In this document: piece after piece, positions 33,651 through 46,100 of the stretch | Layout: the number at the start of each line of letters is the position of its first letter | Position numbering within the stretch: the first letter of the stretch is position 1 | Assembly (NCBI GenBank): GCA_049724395.1 | Contig: JAUGWO010000082.1 | Location: forward strand, 124,001 to 188,000 | DNA from: Spongospora subterranea f. sp. subterranea | Taxonomy: Eukaryota > Endomyxa: Phytomyxea > Phytomyxea > Plasmodiophorida | Reading direction: 5' to 3' | DNA: 64,000 nucleotides | Notes under the pieces: generated by a model | The model's database searches: none | Seen by the model: only the letters and a program-made list of their open reading frames with translations | Told to the model about the DNA's origin: nothing | Made by a program: the position numbers and the translations under genes

Positions 33651-35911
33651 ATGGCTCCGGAAAAATCACGAATATGGTTCACGATTAGAGTTATCTTGCC
33701 AAACGGCGAGCAATCGGTTCAGCTTTGCCATGGAATGTCTACCGTTGGACAATTGAAACAGATGATGCTGAAGAAGAAACCGCATTGTTTTCCTACTCAA
33801 CCTCAAATGGAATCGGGTATCATCGCTAGATTAGCTATTGCGAAGCATGTGAGGCGTTGACAAAACATTAGTTAAGTTCCGAGTGAACTGACATTGCAGC
33901 TTCTTCCTAGTTTGCACTTGTTGATCAAGATTCACTCCTCTCCGTTCTGTCAAGATGGCCACTATTCAGGGAGTCTAATGATAGCAATGTCGTCCCTGAC
34001 ATTTTGCTTTTCGCTAAAAACGATATGAATGACAAGCAGAAGATATCGGTCTTTGCCAATCTATTTTCTCCATTTTCATATGCAGTTGATGACGGATTAT
34101 GCGGCAACAGGAGAAGAAGGTCAACGAGGGTGAGCCAATAATCGCCATCGGCACGTTATGGAGGAAAAGGAAGAACTCCTCCAAATTCAAAAAACAATTT
34201 TGCGTAATTCAAAGGTGATTAGACTACTTTGCGTCGTTGTCGAATGCAAAACTGACACCATATAGTTATACGTTTTTCTCCTATGACTCTGAATCGGATT
34301 ACAAAAAACACCGGCCCGCGAATAATGCCTATTCGCTAGGGGCATGTCAGTTTATGGTGTCAACTGCATCCCCATTCACATTTCAAATAGCTGTAAATAT
34401 ATCATCACCTGGTACCCATTTTTGACATTCTGAACCCATTTGTCTGCAGGTTGAGCATTTATGTCCCGGTAAAACGCTTGTACTTAAAGCCGGGGACTGC
34501 AGTGATTTCCAAGTATGGACCAAAGCCTTGGAAACCATTGGGTACAGATATGCCAAAGTAATCTCTTATTTAACCGTTTCGACGGTTTTGTTGATTATTC
34601 GCTAAAATCAGTGTCACCTGATTCGTCTGGTGGACATGCTGGAGACACAGTTCGGGCTTGACTCTGAAGGGTTGTTTCGAGTCTCTGGGACTCAGCTCTG
34701 TCTTCAGGCGCTAAGAATGAGCTGTGAACGAGGGATTGTTAACCTAGAGACGCAGATCGATGAGGTATCGCCGACGTTCACGGCCTGGCCACTGTACGAA
34801 ATCTAACCTGGAATTGCAGTACTCTGTTTGCGGCATGATCAAAACCATTAGTCGTCAACTTAACCCTCCTCTATTCACGCATACCTATTACGACGATTTT
34901 ATGCGCCTAGTTGGCACAACAGGTTGGCTTTGCTTCCTTTGTCAAAAAGTTCTTACACCAGAATAGATAGGACAATTAGTGTATCTCAAAAATGTGATCG
35001 GCTTCGGGATATATTTTCTGCCCTACCTCCAATCCACACCAGCTTGTGCGAATACTTTATCGAGTTTTTGCAACGAATCAGCTCCCGAGCAATGAACAAC
35101 AAGATGAACTCTTATAACCTTGGCGTTGTCTTTGGGCCCAATTTTTTACGTCGAGCTGATCAGAGCAACGATATTTACAGGTACAATTGGAGCGATGTAA
35201 TTAGCAAGATCATTACTGAACTTAATCGTAGTGGTAGCCAGCAACAAGATCTTGTTGCATTTATTATCGAGCATCGAAGGGATATATTCCGTCCTACGAC
35301 TTTCGAAGATTTCCTCCTTCATAAATACGACGATGCGGCATGGAATGACGAAGCGTCTCGCTCCATGTCTTTAAGCTCCTTCGTTAATTTTCCCCAAACT
35401 GAAGCTCCCGGCTCGTTGAGTTCCTTAAGGTTTCCTAGCCCTCCTTTGGGGAATAAGAATTCTACCAATGTAAAACATTGACCGAGTCGAGGTTCTGGTT
35501 TGAAATGGGAATTTTGGCAGGAACAGGAAAGGGACGTCGAGTCAAATGATACTGTCACCGACGAGGTTCCAGCGCAGGTCCGAGGATTACTGGAATCAGA
35601 TGACGACACTGAAGATGTCGTTGATATTTGCTCCGAGATGTCATCAATTCACGCCGAATGGGATGACGTAAGTACTTGTGCTTAGCGATCTCCCTTGACA
35701 TTGAGCAATCATTTAGCACCTGAACAGCCTTTCCCAATCCCTGTCAGAAGTTATGGCGAAGTCGCGAGATACTATAAGTAATGCCAAACCCATGCTAGCG
35801 GCAAGACTGGCCTGTTGCCTGGAAACCGAGCGAGATTGGAGAGGCAAAGCGGAAAAAAATGCAAAAATGATGTTGCAGTTGTTGGACAAAATCAATCAAC
35901 GTTCAGGGTAA
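33651..35911 (+). CDS. RhoGAP with N-terminal ubiquitin-like/RA-type and PH domains
   Basis: Ten exons sum to 1740 bases (579 residues): 33651-33848, 33911-34048, 34111-34214, 34266-34356, 34450-34557, 34612-34764, 34820-34922, 34967-35469, 35521-35667 and 35717-35911. Residues 1-110 look like a ubiquitin-fold (RA/FERM-F1-like) domain: IWFTIRVILPNGEQSVQLCH, HFALVDQDSLLSVL. A PH domain follows (GTLWRKRKNSSKFKKQFCVI, CSDFQVWTKALETIG). The RhoGAP domain has GLDSEGLFRVSGTQ with the arginine finger, IDEYSVCGMIKTISRQLNPP and MNSYNLGVVFGPNFLRR. The C-terminus is acidic, then basic helical. RhoGAPs switch off Rho/Rac/Cdc42. The longest intron (93 nt, 34357-34449) may hide a microexon. TYW1 ends 55 bases beyond, on the opposite strand. 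Confidence 0.88.
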
Positions 35912-35966
35912 TAAAAAAAAAGCATCCGATATATAGGTTTGTTTAATCGATAATATTGAGAAATGA

Positions 35967-38272
35967 TTATGCGCCCTCCACGATGGCTGACCCATCAGGA
36001 TGGCGAGAAGTGGGCCTCGGCTTATGCTTATTTCGGAGAAACCGAGTATCCACAGGGTCGAACCCTTTCTGATTGTCATTGTAAACAGCCCATGATGGGG
36101 TCTCTTCAGCATAATCAGTGGGGGAAAACGCTTCTCCAGACAGTGCAAGCTGAGAACCAACATTATAGAGGGAAAGCAAAACAATCATAGAAAACATACC
36201 TCGTTGAATCGATCGTAGTTGATCCATGTTTTCCAGCGGCCATCAACCTTGAATTTGGTACTTGCGATGAGGACGCAACAAGAATGCTCATGTTCACAAG
36301 AAAGTTCATAATCACCGTTGCCAATTTTTGTACATAAACTTTCACAGAAGTCTCGAACCTGCCAATAACGCAACAAAATTTACCGAATTGGGAAACCGAT
36401 CAAAATAATCTAACCTCGGAATGGAATGGAACATTTTGCATAGTGAGGTCTGACTTATCATTGGCCCCACAGAACGTGACGCCCTTGACTTCAATGAAAC
36501 ACGGGGCGCCAACAGCAACTAGCCGAGCATATCGATCAACATCATCCATATTATACCCTTTGAGGAGTGTTAAACGGAATACGGTTCGCTGATTGCTCGC
36601 TTTAACTGCCTCAAGAGATCCAATGAACCTAAGTACGCGAAGTCAGCAAATTACGGTTCGCCCAACGCACCCGATTTACGGAGACCTTTCCCAAAAATCA
36701 GAGAATAAAGGTCGATCCACTTCCTTCAACGTGTCTTTGTCAGCTGCGTCAATCGAGACATAAAGTTGGGTCACGGGAACTAAACCCGTGATAAGATCAG
36801 GAAACTGCAAAACCTTTTTTCAACAGCCAAAACGGAGTACGACATTGATGAATCACCTGAGCATTAGTGACAAGAAAGGTGGATATAGCTCTAGAATGCA
36901 TCATGTTGACTAAAGTGTTTATCTCCTATAACAGGGCTCAACCTGGTTGCACAAGCTAGTGGATTGCGCTAGAACCTACGGGATACCTAAAAAGTACAAA
37001 ATTCTCAAAAACAATGCCAAAACAACATGAAGTGTTGCTAACATAATAGGTTCACCAACCAACGATAAGGCACAATGGCGGACATTGAACGCTTCCTGGA
37101 ATCTTTCTGGAATAACGCCTGGAACTCCTAATGGCCATGATCATGTTATGGATTATTGGGTGATTTTGCAGTATCATGTGGGGAACCTTTCATCTGGTTG
37201 ATCATCTTCCGATGTTGTTCGATGGCCCCGTCAAGAATCATCTCGGGAGCGTCCTGTTTCCATCGCCACTCGGTCCCGACAGGATTGGTTTGGTGTCTCC
37301 AGCAGAACACACATTTGTTGGCGCACGCTAGACTTGGAGTCATCTCCATACACTGATAGCTCGTGATCCCATAGAATGTGTGCTTGTAGCAACCACCTGA
37401 ATCCGATCCTTAGATCTCGCCAAGTTCAAATCCCAACAATACCAGGTGTACCTCGGCCACGAAGTTGTGCTTTCGTCCATCTGCACATCTTAACCCCCGA
37501 ATGTGACCCAATAATTTTATACCCTTGTTTGGACAGATTAGCTCGTAGTTTAGGAGTGACCATATCGGCCGACTGCTTCGATGCAGTTTTCGACATGATT
37601 TCGCCCATGTCTTCAACATCGACCGCCGCTTCTCGACCAGGGAGTGTGTGCCCACGATCCAATGCATCCCAAACGTCGCTGACCCAGTCCTGAATAGCGT
37701 CCCCGTCCGAATGGCAATCCGACAATACAGGGGGGGTTAGCGCCATTGCTTGAAGGCCAACCATGCTATCGTGTAGCGACAATGCAGCCAGATTGAACCT
37801 GACGAATCCGTCAAAATTCGATTTAAAATTGGGAACATGGCGATAGTGACAGACTGTTCATCATATGCACGATCGCCGGAACCGAATACGGAGAACTTGA
37901 CCGTCGACAGGAACCCTTTAGGGACACGAACATCGTGTTCAGCATCTCGTAGCCAATCGCAGAAAAACTTGGCATCTGGTGGCGCCTGCCCGCCCGAATA
38001 TGTGGATATGACCATCATGACAACGTCATATGAGCACATATCTTCGGGATCCATCTGCAATCAGTTGATCGTAAACCATAGCCAGCGATGTGGACGATGC
38101 GCGATGGGACAACCTTGGACATTGACGAAACGCGAATACGTGATCCAGCGCCAGGGAGCGGATTATCTGATAATCCACCCATTATCCGCAATTCATCGTG
38201 GACCCGTTGCGATAATCCACGACAATATCCGGAATACGACCCATACAGAATCAGGACATCACGTGTTCCCAT
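35967..38272 (-). CDS. TYW1: tRNA wybutosine-synthesising enzyme TYW1 (flavodoxin + radical SAM)
   Basis: ATG 38272 opens a flavodoxin-like FMN domain (VLILYGSYSGYCRGLSQRV, VISTYSGGQAPPDAKFF, KFSVFGSGDRAYDEQF). The middle reads MVTPKLRANLSKQGYKIIGS and RWTKAQLRGRGGCYKHTFYG. The radical-SAM cluster motif CANKCVFC lies near 37310, followed by WRHQTNPVGTEWRW. Later blocks are FNVRHCALSLVGEPIMYPEI, STFLVTNAQFPDLI, TQLYVSVD-like LYVSIDAADKDTL, FCGANDKSDLTMQNVPFH and CEHEHSCCVLIASTKF. The end is TPSWAVYNDNQKGFDP. About ten short introns are needed; all join these blocks in frame. TYW1 makes the tricyclic base intermediate imG-14 from m1G37 of tRNA-Phe using pyruvate, at the ER-facing cytosol in fungi. 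Landmark motifs are all present, so the gene appears intact. Confidence 0.95.
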
Positions 38273-38865
38273 GGACGATATTCGCCGTCTTTTCACCTCA
38301 GCCGACCTGGAGTATTTCCGATATTTGGCCGACCCTCCCCAATACCCTCACGGACTCCGTGGTTTCCAACCAACTTTGCCGACCAAATTTCTGACTCAGA
38401 TTTGCGGAAAGCTGTTGGAAAACCTTCACAAAATAAAACAAAAATGGCGTCCTAGCGTGAAAATCCGATAGCTGTTGAATAACGAGCGATCCTGATAATG
38501 GTTCAAGTTACTGTATTATTTCGAGTTTCATCAACAAGTTTCAACATCATTCTTTACTGCGAGTCTGATCAATGCGCGATGGCAAAGTTTCAGGTCGTGT
38601 TTTCGACAAATTCCAGTACGGCACTTGATCAGTGACAGCAAACTCACGCGATGATCGATATTGTATCATCATTGACGTGTCTTGTTCATTTCAACAAATC
38701 CGAATTGTAGATCTACACTGTAGTCAACCATCGATTAGTCAGCTAGAGCAGCAGATAGAGAGTCGGGTCGTTAACTTGGCGATGCCGATCTTGTGTTTTC
38801 ACAGGTTTTGACCATCTCCAATAGTGAGAAACAGCGACACACAGGATAGCATCGAATTGTCATTA
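38273..38865. other. Intergenic interval upstream of TYW1
   Basis: No gene seen. It should hold the TYW1 promoter (divergent from the DDI1 side). ORFs here mirror TYW1 or are short and compositionally random. Confidence 0.4.
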
Positions 38866-39129
38866 TCAGCCCAGAGAGTGGCTCTGATGGCTGGGATTGC
38901 TTGTGATCAATGCCATTAACGGACGTCGAGTTTGCGGTCGATTCGTATAACCGCTGCTTTTGCTTTGCCTGTCGACCGCAGCATACGCAGCCATGACCTG
39001 ATCGTCGGTCAGTTTCTCATCAAAACAGCCCATGACAATGACATGAACTGGTTTTGAGACTTGAGGGGCTGTCGCAGCGCCACCCACATGGTACACACCA
39101 GTGTATGTACTGTCAGTGGTCCAGTCCAT
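38866..39129 (-). CDS. Possible small protein, unrecognised
   Basis: ATG 39129 opens an 87-residue frame with smooth composition (YTGVYHVGGAATAPQVSKPV, MGCFDEKLTDDQVMAAYAAV). It lies divergently from DDI1, whose start is about 90 bases away. No family match comes to mind and there is no intron evidence; it could be spurious. Confidence 0.3.
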   Translation of the reverse strand: MDWTTDSTYTGVYHVGGAATAPQVSKPVHVIVMGCFDEKLTDDQVMAAYAAVDRQSKSSGYTNRPQTRRPLMALITSNPSHQSHSLG

Positions 39130-39220
39130 GTGTCGGTGTACCGCCGCAGCCTCTCCCCTAAGTCCAGCTGTATTGCACTTATTATCATTTCTGTAATCGA
39201 CCTGCGATTGACTATTGCTA

Positions 39221-41010
39221 ATGGCGCATGAGAGAATCTCCATCACAGTTGTTTTGCAGGGAGATTCAGGCCTCATCGTCTGCTTTCCAGTCGATAGCAA
39301 TCAGCTTGTCGATGAGATCAAGGCGATGTTGGAAGCTCATTGGGGAATCCCCATGGCTAGTCTCCTGTTATCATTTCACGGTCGAATATTAGGCGATACT
39401 GAGCGATTAGATGCGGCTGGTGTCTCGTCAAATGGTATGAAATATAATTTTATAACCTGATATGAACGCTCATCTAACGTTTTAGACTTACTTCAAGCCG
39501 AAGTCAAAAATCCTTCCCAAAGTCATGCACCGGCTCCACTATCTGTTGATCAACAAGCGATATTGCTCAGAAATCAGATCAGGTCGAACGCTGCGATGAT
39601 GCAGCAACTTAGAACGGTAATATGAAATTGATAATACCCATAGCCATAGTCCGAGCCGACTCCATATATATAGACCAATCCTGCCATTGCCGATGCAGTC
39701 GTAAACGATGACCCAGCAGTGTTCCAGGTATTTTAGACCCCTTGTTTTAATGTTGTCAATCTGTAATTTGTTATTCAGCGCTTGATGCACGAGCAACAAA
39801 GGGTATTAGCTGAGAACCGCTTGCGGGTAAACGAGTAGTGCTAGCTCTCGATCCTGTATGGGGATTGAATCAATTCAGGACTCTCAGCGGTCTGCTGCAA
39901 TGAACGCGGATCCGTTCAACGAAGAGCATCAACGCGCGATTGAGGAGGTGAATTATGCCTTTGCCCCTCATACTTTTTTTGTTAAGGACAAGTTTAGGAA
40001 ATTCGGCGAAACAACGTGCAATCTAATATGGAGGCAGCAATTGAGCATAACCCAGAAGCGTTCGCAAGAGTATATATATCTGTGGAGAATATTTAATTAG
40101 CAATCCCACATCTTTTTCATCAGGTCTGTATGTTGTATGTCAACTTGCGTGTTAACGGGAAATCGGTAGCTGCTTTCGTTGATTCCGGAGCTCAAGCATC
40201 AGTGTAATGCTGTATTTTAACTTCCGTGTATACGTTTACTGATTACTCCAAGTATGTCTTTGAAATGCGCGAAATCCTTAGGAATCGCACATCTCATTGA
40301 TACCCGTTTCGCTGGAATTGTCAAAGGTGTCGGAAGCGCAAATACCTGCGGCCGGGTAGGTAAACCGCCGACTTCTTTTTGATGTTGTTGATTAATCTCA
40401 ATGACAGGTGCATTACGTTGAAATCCAAATAGGTTTGATCCGTTAACCGTCAGGTACAGTTTTAAACTCTCATTTACATGCCATGGAACAGGCTCGCAAT
40501 ACGTCGCCGCCAGCTTAACCATCGTAGACGGCGTTGATATCGAGTTTCTTGTCAGTTGGTTTTCGGAGTCATTGCTTTAAGAATCTGCTAATCATTGTGC
40601 AGTGGGGGCTTGATATGCTGAAAAAACATCAAATGTGCATCGACTTAGAGAAGAATTGTCTGCGTTTAGGTCATGAAGAAGTCAAATTTTTGAATGAACA
40701 GGTATGTTTGATACATGAGGATCTGCCATTTAACATCATGGTTCAGGACATTCCTAACTGGACAAAACCAGATTCTGAAACTACAGAAGAAGCCAAGTCC
40801 CAGGGTCCATTGAGCCCCCGGCCCATTATACCAACGCCTGTTGGTTCTACTGCTCCACCAAGAACGAACGTTGCACCACCGTCTGCTGCAAATTCAGCAG
40901 ACATTGCGACACTAACTGGATTAGGCTTTTCGCAAGACCAGGCCGCTCGTGCACTGGCCGCATGTGGAGGGAATGTGGAGATGGCAGCCGGCTTACTATT
41001 CAGTCAATAA
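39221..41010 (+). CDS. DDI1: DDI1-like ubiquitin-dependent aspartic protease (UBL-RVP-UBA)
   Basis: ATG 39221 starts a ubiquitin-like domain (ERISITVVLQGDSGLIVCF, DEIKAMLEAHWGIP). After a helical linker (RLMHEQQRVLAENRLRDSQR, EEIRRNNVQSNMEAAIEHNP) comes the retroviral-type protease fold: CMLYVNLRVNGKSVAAFVD, with the catalytic Asp in FVDSGAQAS. RFAGIVKGVGSANTCGRVHY, VDGVDIEFLWGLDMLKKHQM and a C-terminal UBA domain (IATLTGLGFSQDQAARALAA) follow. About nine introns are required, including one of roughly 160 nt (39617-39779), the longest seen here. DDI1 shuttles ubiquitinated proteins to the proteasome and cleaves heavily ubiquitinated substrates. All three family domains are present. It ends 27 bases from the SDHAF2 stop, tail to tail. 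Confidence 0.92.
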
Positions 41011-41037
41011 CGGTCGTGAAAGAATATATATATGTAA

Positions 41038-41683
41038 TTAGTGATGGTTATAAATACCGGAACGAGCATGAGAAATAATGTTTTGAAGTATGGGGTTGTT
41101 CTGCATATGTTCAGGAGGTTGAGTTTTGCCAGTAACCCATGAGACTACATCTTGAGTTCCTTCTTCTAAAAACAGAAGTTAGAGAAAAAATAGACTGATG
41201 ATGAAAGAGGGAAAACCTAAAATAGCCTCGAAATGATCAAGACCATCAGCATCGAGGGTATGCGCGTTGCGAGACGCCCATGTTCCAAGAACTAACTCAG
41301 CTTCTTTCATTCCGAACTGCCAGCAGCGCCAAACTCCCCGTTTAACCCGGGTACTGTGGCTGAGAACGTTCATCGAACAAATCCTTTCGACCCACAACGG
41401 TTTAAGGCGTTTAACCTGATGAAATGGCACTTGACGCAGTTTACCAGGCCTGGCGGCAGCCACCTCTTTATGGCCAATGCTGTCCACTGGATTGTGTCGA
41501 TCGCGTTTTGCAATTCTGCATTGGGAGTTCGTCTGCAATTTTGAATGTTCCTCCTATGTGCTTCAAGAACCTTTGTATTTTCTCTGTGCATTGCCGTGAA
41601 ATGCCGCCTCCAGCATAATAGCGCAAGGAGAAAAACCAATTATCTATTGGACTGGTCGTTATGAAAGCTGGCTGAGACCGCAA
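41038..41683 (-). CDS. SDHAF2: Succinate dehydrogenase assembly factor 2 (SDHAF2/Sdh5)
   Basis: The conserved core reads TRVKRGVWRCWQFGMKEAEL and VLGTWASRNAHTLDADGLDH, then, across an intron (about 41168-41219, GT..TTTTAG), ILEEGTQDVVSWVTGKTQPP up to a short tail ending YNHH at 41038. SDHAF2 is the mitochondrial matrix factor that helps attach FAD to the SDH flavoprotein. The usual hallmark is RxxRxGxxExxLxL..FA near the N-terminus; here KRGVWRCWQFGMKEAELVLGTWA fits that layout. The N-terminus (about 41230-41683) contains Arg-rich, acidic-poor sequence suited to a mitochondrial leader, but its exons and start were not resolved. Confidence 0.7.
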
Positions 41684-41843
41684 TCCAAGGGTTGAAATCT
41701 ACCTGTTCTTTTTCGAAACAATTTTCAGATACTCTTATCTCTCAAAGTGTAAGTTCAGAAACTTTTGGAACGGATTTTGTATTTGCAGAATGGAGTGGGT
41801 AAGGAGGGTGCTTTGTCAAATTTAACAAAATAATATGTCGAGT

Positions 41844-43935
41844 TTATTGTGATGGCGGGTCATTCACAGGTGAGACATTGACTGCGATAGGAGGCAATGA
41901 AGCCATCAACTGGTCAATATCATAGTCGGAAGCGGTGACACATGTTGATAATCGGTACGAATTTCCAGCTGTCATCCAATCAATCAAGGAGGAGTTACCG
42001 GAATTCGGCGACAACGGCGAACCAGCCATATCTAGCTGAACCGCAGTTTGTCCTGCAGCGTCAATGTAGTTTCTCAATATAATCTCACAATCAGTCAAAA
42101 CCTCATGTACCTAATGGGTTAGCAGTTGCTGGCACATATCTTGAGACCTCGTCAATTTTCGCGTATAGTTGGTCCAATATCTGGTCATTGACGAAGCCGC
42201 GTTTCAAACCAAACAACTTCACGTGGCCTAACAATCCTGTCGCCCGGAGTCGTTCCTGTAGTTGCGGACGTGGCAATGGCCAATAGCAGATCGAGAACGA
42301 GTTGAATGGATTGAATTCCATCGAATGCTTTTGGATGACTTGAACATCTTGGTTCCATATCCACAGATCGTGCCAGAATATGAACCAAATTGCAGCCACC
42401 GGATGCGAATCGAAATAAGCCAACCTTAAGATGGGGTGCGTTTGAAAACCGGTAACATTCTCGTACTTCAATCTTACTTTTGATAGAGCATTGTCAAGTC
42501 CATGGCATATTTATCCGGCAGCTGCCTCAGCAACGGGTTGTTCTCGCTTTCCCGAAGAACAGAACATAGAGTATATTGGCTTATCCTATCGTTGTTGTAT
42601 ACAAAAAACTGGACAAAAAAATTCAATTAGTCAGAGATTCGTTGTCGCAGGTAAATAGTCACCCAAAAGGAATATGACATGACGTTCTGTTTGATGTCAA
42701 ACTCTCCAATTCTCGTCCGGCAATATCGATCCATCTTTTGATTGACTGCAGCCAATGCAGCCTCACGTGTGGGTTGCTGGGGCATCCAATTATTGTGCAA
42801 GAACCGAACAAAATCGATGCAGGTTTGGTCATTCACGTCAACTCGATAATCAGGTGTTATGCCCTAAATAAAAATTTCGTTTTCAGAAATCTACCGCGCT
42901 CCAAACCTCGACGACTCACAAACCATTTTATTCCCTGATATTGAATGAGCCTCATTTGTCCAGTGTTTTCCTTCATGATCTGTTCCCGATCCATCATTAT
43001 AATGGATAGCTGGTCGAAATCCTCGCGACACATTGACGACCTGTCCAGTGCTAGGATCCGTCCAATCTGAATCATTGTCCTGTCCGACCCGAAATTCCCC
43101 TATTTTCCAATGGGTCGAAAATATATTCAACGGTAGTTTTTGACGTTTTCAGCGATATACCGTTCCGAAATGTGAATAGAACGTGAACTGTGTACGTCTC
43201 TTGTTTCGTTCCCTCTGATGTTTTGACGGTTCTGGTTTTTGTCTTTTCTTTTACGCATTGATAGAAATGATAAACACTACAGCCGTCCATAGCACGTAAC
43301 ATTCTTCGAATCTGAATTGAGGCCCTTATTAGTTCTCAATGACCCGCTATGGCAATTGGAGCAACCTGTCTTCTTCTTCGCACCTCAGGAGACATGTTCT
43401 GGGCGACAAATTGGGCTAACTGAGTTCGAGACTCGAATTCGTTGCGCTTGACGCCAGTGACAATAGGGGAAAGGCTGAATATTGTCTCTTCCTTGGTGTC
43501 ATCGAACCTTATTACAACACATAACGGGAACGGCACGCAAAAAGCCTTGCCAAAATGCGTTTGCGATGACCCAGGTTTGGTCTCGCGTTCGCATTCACAA
43601 GTCGCTTTGGAATGCTTTTCATTTGACTCTACAGCCCCATCCCAAAAAACGTCCAAACCGCAAACGCTGTGAACCAACAGCGCGACGTCGCGAAATAGAC
43701 CAGAGCTCAAATCCTGGCGCATATTAACTGCGGCTAGTATTGCTGAGCGATAAGATTGCACAGACTCGAACGCGCAAATTGTTTTGTTTTCGGCGTGTCT
43801 TTCTGCAACGGTGCCAGCGAACGGTATAAGGTATGGCGGGGAAGAACCGTATTTGTAATCCAGCTGAATCGGCTCGTATTTGCCTTTGACATCTTTCTTA
43901 GACGGCAACCGATATTCTGCGTCTCTATGCAACAA
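41844..43935 (-). CDS. Unidentified protein gene, several exons
   Basis: A chain of minus-strand open segments, each about 70-200 codons, runs from about 43935 to 41844: YKYGSSPPYLIPFAGTVAER, SVCGLDVFWDGAVESNEKH, AMDGCSVYHFYQCVKEKTK, QDNDSDWTDPSTGQVVNVSR, MNDQTCIDFVRFLHNNW, AYFDSHPVAAIWFIFWHDLW and DCEIILRNYIDAAGQTAVQL. Short GT..AG gaps separate them, but I could not fix all phases. Composition is that of a soluble or extracellular protein with several Cys and Trp. No family is recognised. It may be the 3' part of the neighbouring membrane-protein gene, which is on the same strand directly upstream. Confidence 0.5.
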
Positions 43936-43949
43936 AATTGATTATGAAG

Positions 43950-45693
43950 AAACATTATCAAACCAAAACCCGCATACTGAGCAAATAATACGTCCCAAAA
44001 TTCATGCCATATCCGAAGCTTACGAGCCTTTTCTAGCGATAGCTTCTTGCTGAAGACGAGAACTTCTTCACCATTTTGTGTGAAAGATCTTTCCAAGCAA
44101 ATGTCATTGTATAGCGATGGCAACAATGTTCAAATGCACAAACGCCTGTTCACGAAAGTTCTTGAAAGCGCTGCGAAATTTAGGTATGCCGGAAATGATC
44201 ATCACCGCAGCAGCTAACGATGAGATTCCAGCTAAGATATTGGCAAATGCACCGAATATTTTGGAACCGGCGTCGGTCTGGCTAGATAGTAAACCAATGA
44301 GCGAGATGATGAGAATAGTTAGCCGGCTAACTCCATCCAAAACGTCGTCGGTCCTGGTGTGAAATCAGCAATAAGCTCAACCGTCTTGGATCGAATTGAT
44401 TACGAGTTAAGGAACGGTCTAGTCGACCAACACCATATAGCTACGATGCAGTAAGTATCAATCGTGTCTCAATATTAGGGTTGGCGCACCGTATACACTT
44501 AGAACGGCGATCGTTGCTAAAGCCTGGGAAAGGAGAAGGCCGGAGACCCCGCTTGGAGCCCAGATTGCTTCCGACTCTATTTGATGCAACCATGATGGCC
44601 ATTGGCAGCACGATCAAAAGTTTCATGACCATGACAACCACTTTATGGTACGCCCATCTCCTCTCGTAAGGCTCATAAAGACCTTTGAATGGACTAAGGT
44701 TCGACTTTAAATCATCGCGGCTAAACGTCTGTCAGCAAAATTGTTGTGCTGGATGAATTGGTTACCGTACTAATTGGCGTCGGTATAACCCCCTTCTCGC
44801 AATAGGCCCTCCTTATCATACAAGGACGGTTGCGGTTTATTTCTTTTCGATGATGTGGTAAAAGACAATTGGCGTTGGGATTATGAAAAATATGATACAC
44901 AGAACCGAGAGAAAGATTTCAAAAGCATGCAGACCAGTATAGCACTCCGAGAACCCATTAACGAATCTCAAATCGCAAGTAATAATCTGTTTAAGCAAGT
45001 AAATGCAAACTCAGAGTAGCGAAGCAATGTCTGAACCTGCATTACGTCTCGAGATACAGGCAGGAATAGAGTCGTCAGTATGGTGGTCAATATTACAATT
45101 TGCTTTTTATCCCCTTGTTGTAATTCAGCAAACCAAAAGCAAAAGATTTACAAAATCTCCAACCTTCCTTCACCATGTTCCACGATTTTGTCTCAAGACC
45201 GGCCGATAGATTAGGTTGGATGCGATTCTTCAATCGATAGAATTTTACAAACACAAATATTGCGACCAAAGTTTGCACGATAAAAATCGTGTTGGCAACT
45301 TTGGCAGCATTGGTCGAAAACCAGCATGAAAAACATGTCGAGAATACACCTGAGAAACTGGCCCAGAATGATTTAAAACTGGCAGGAAACTTCATCCCTA
45401 GCGTTGTACTGTATGGAAATCACGAATATATTTCAAGGGTTATCTAACCTGTTGTAAAGAGCGATACCTGAAAATGAGCTTAGAGGGTCTTTTCTACACA
45501 GACAATTTCAACCTCTGACCATCTGCTGAAAGTCTCTCATTATCTCAAACTTCACGATATCGAACAGAACCAACGCAGTCGTAGCAGTCCCTGCCAATGC
45601 CGGATACAGGTCGCGGCAAGCGGGGACAACCGCATCGCTGACCTTGCCGAATTCGACTTTGGCGATGCTGGCCGCGCTCAGCGCTTGTTCCAT
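43950..45693 (-). CDS. Polytopic membrane protein (large, TRP-like layout, unrecognised)
   Basis: ATG 45693 starts exon 45693-45520. Exons 45467 to about 45440 and 45400 to about 45090 follow (introns 52 and about 50 nt). Hydrophobic spans appear in order: TALVLFDIVKF, FWASFSGVFSTCFSCWF, NTIFIVQTLVAIFVFVKF, FEIFLSVLCIIFFIIPTPIV (44860-44910), VVVMVMKLLIVLPMAIMVAS (44590-44650), LTILIISLIGLLSS and ILAGISSLAAAVMIISGI (44170-44330). The stretch SPFKGLYEPYERRWAYHKV just before the fifth span resembles the pre-helix seen in large fungal/protist TRP-like membrane proteins. That resemblance is from memory and weak. A cytosolic helix, SLEKARKLRIWHEFWDV, follows. Exon phases in 44440-44840 are not resolved. 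Confidence 0.5.
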
Positions 45694-46100
45694 GATTGCG
45701 AAACGCTATTGGGGCTGACACTGACTTGTAGCACTGCTACACCAGGAGCTGAACTGCCCAATATTACCCCTCAGTCAATGTGGACTGCAGTAATAGAAAC
45801 GAAGCCATGACTGGACCTGAACTGAACTGTGACACTCAGTGTCAGAGTCGGGTTATACCTAGCGGTAGAATGACAGACTAGTGACAGTCATGTTCAATTC
45901 ATCTGTTAACGTCAAAACATTTGATGTTCACTCCTGCCACGTGTTCCGTGAGCTGGAATTTTGACGACGTCGAAAGAACCTAATAAAGACCTAGAGGAGG
46001 TTTGTTCTGTTAATCACAGGCTGTTAGATCCTTCGAAGCGCTTATGATCTTTGCAATGTAACATGAAATTGTTTTCGAACTTTTCTTTACAGACCAAATT
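45694..46100. other. Intergenic stretch left of the inverted repeat
   Basis: No gene seen. It probably contains the promoter of the minus-strand membrane-protein gene. Confidence 0.4.

Noticed and set aside
38015-38471. Plus-strand ORFs over the TYW1 N-terminus
   Set aside because: Shadow frames of a well-supported minus-strand gene.
43072-43302. Weak resemblance of VYHFYQCVKEKTKTR to a TMEM43-type segment
   Set aside because: The flanking order of conserved blocks does not follow that family.
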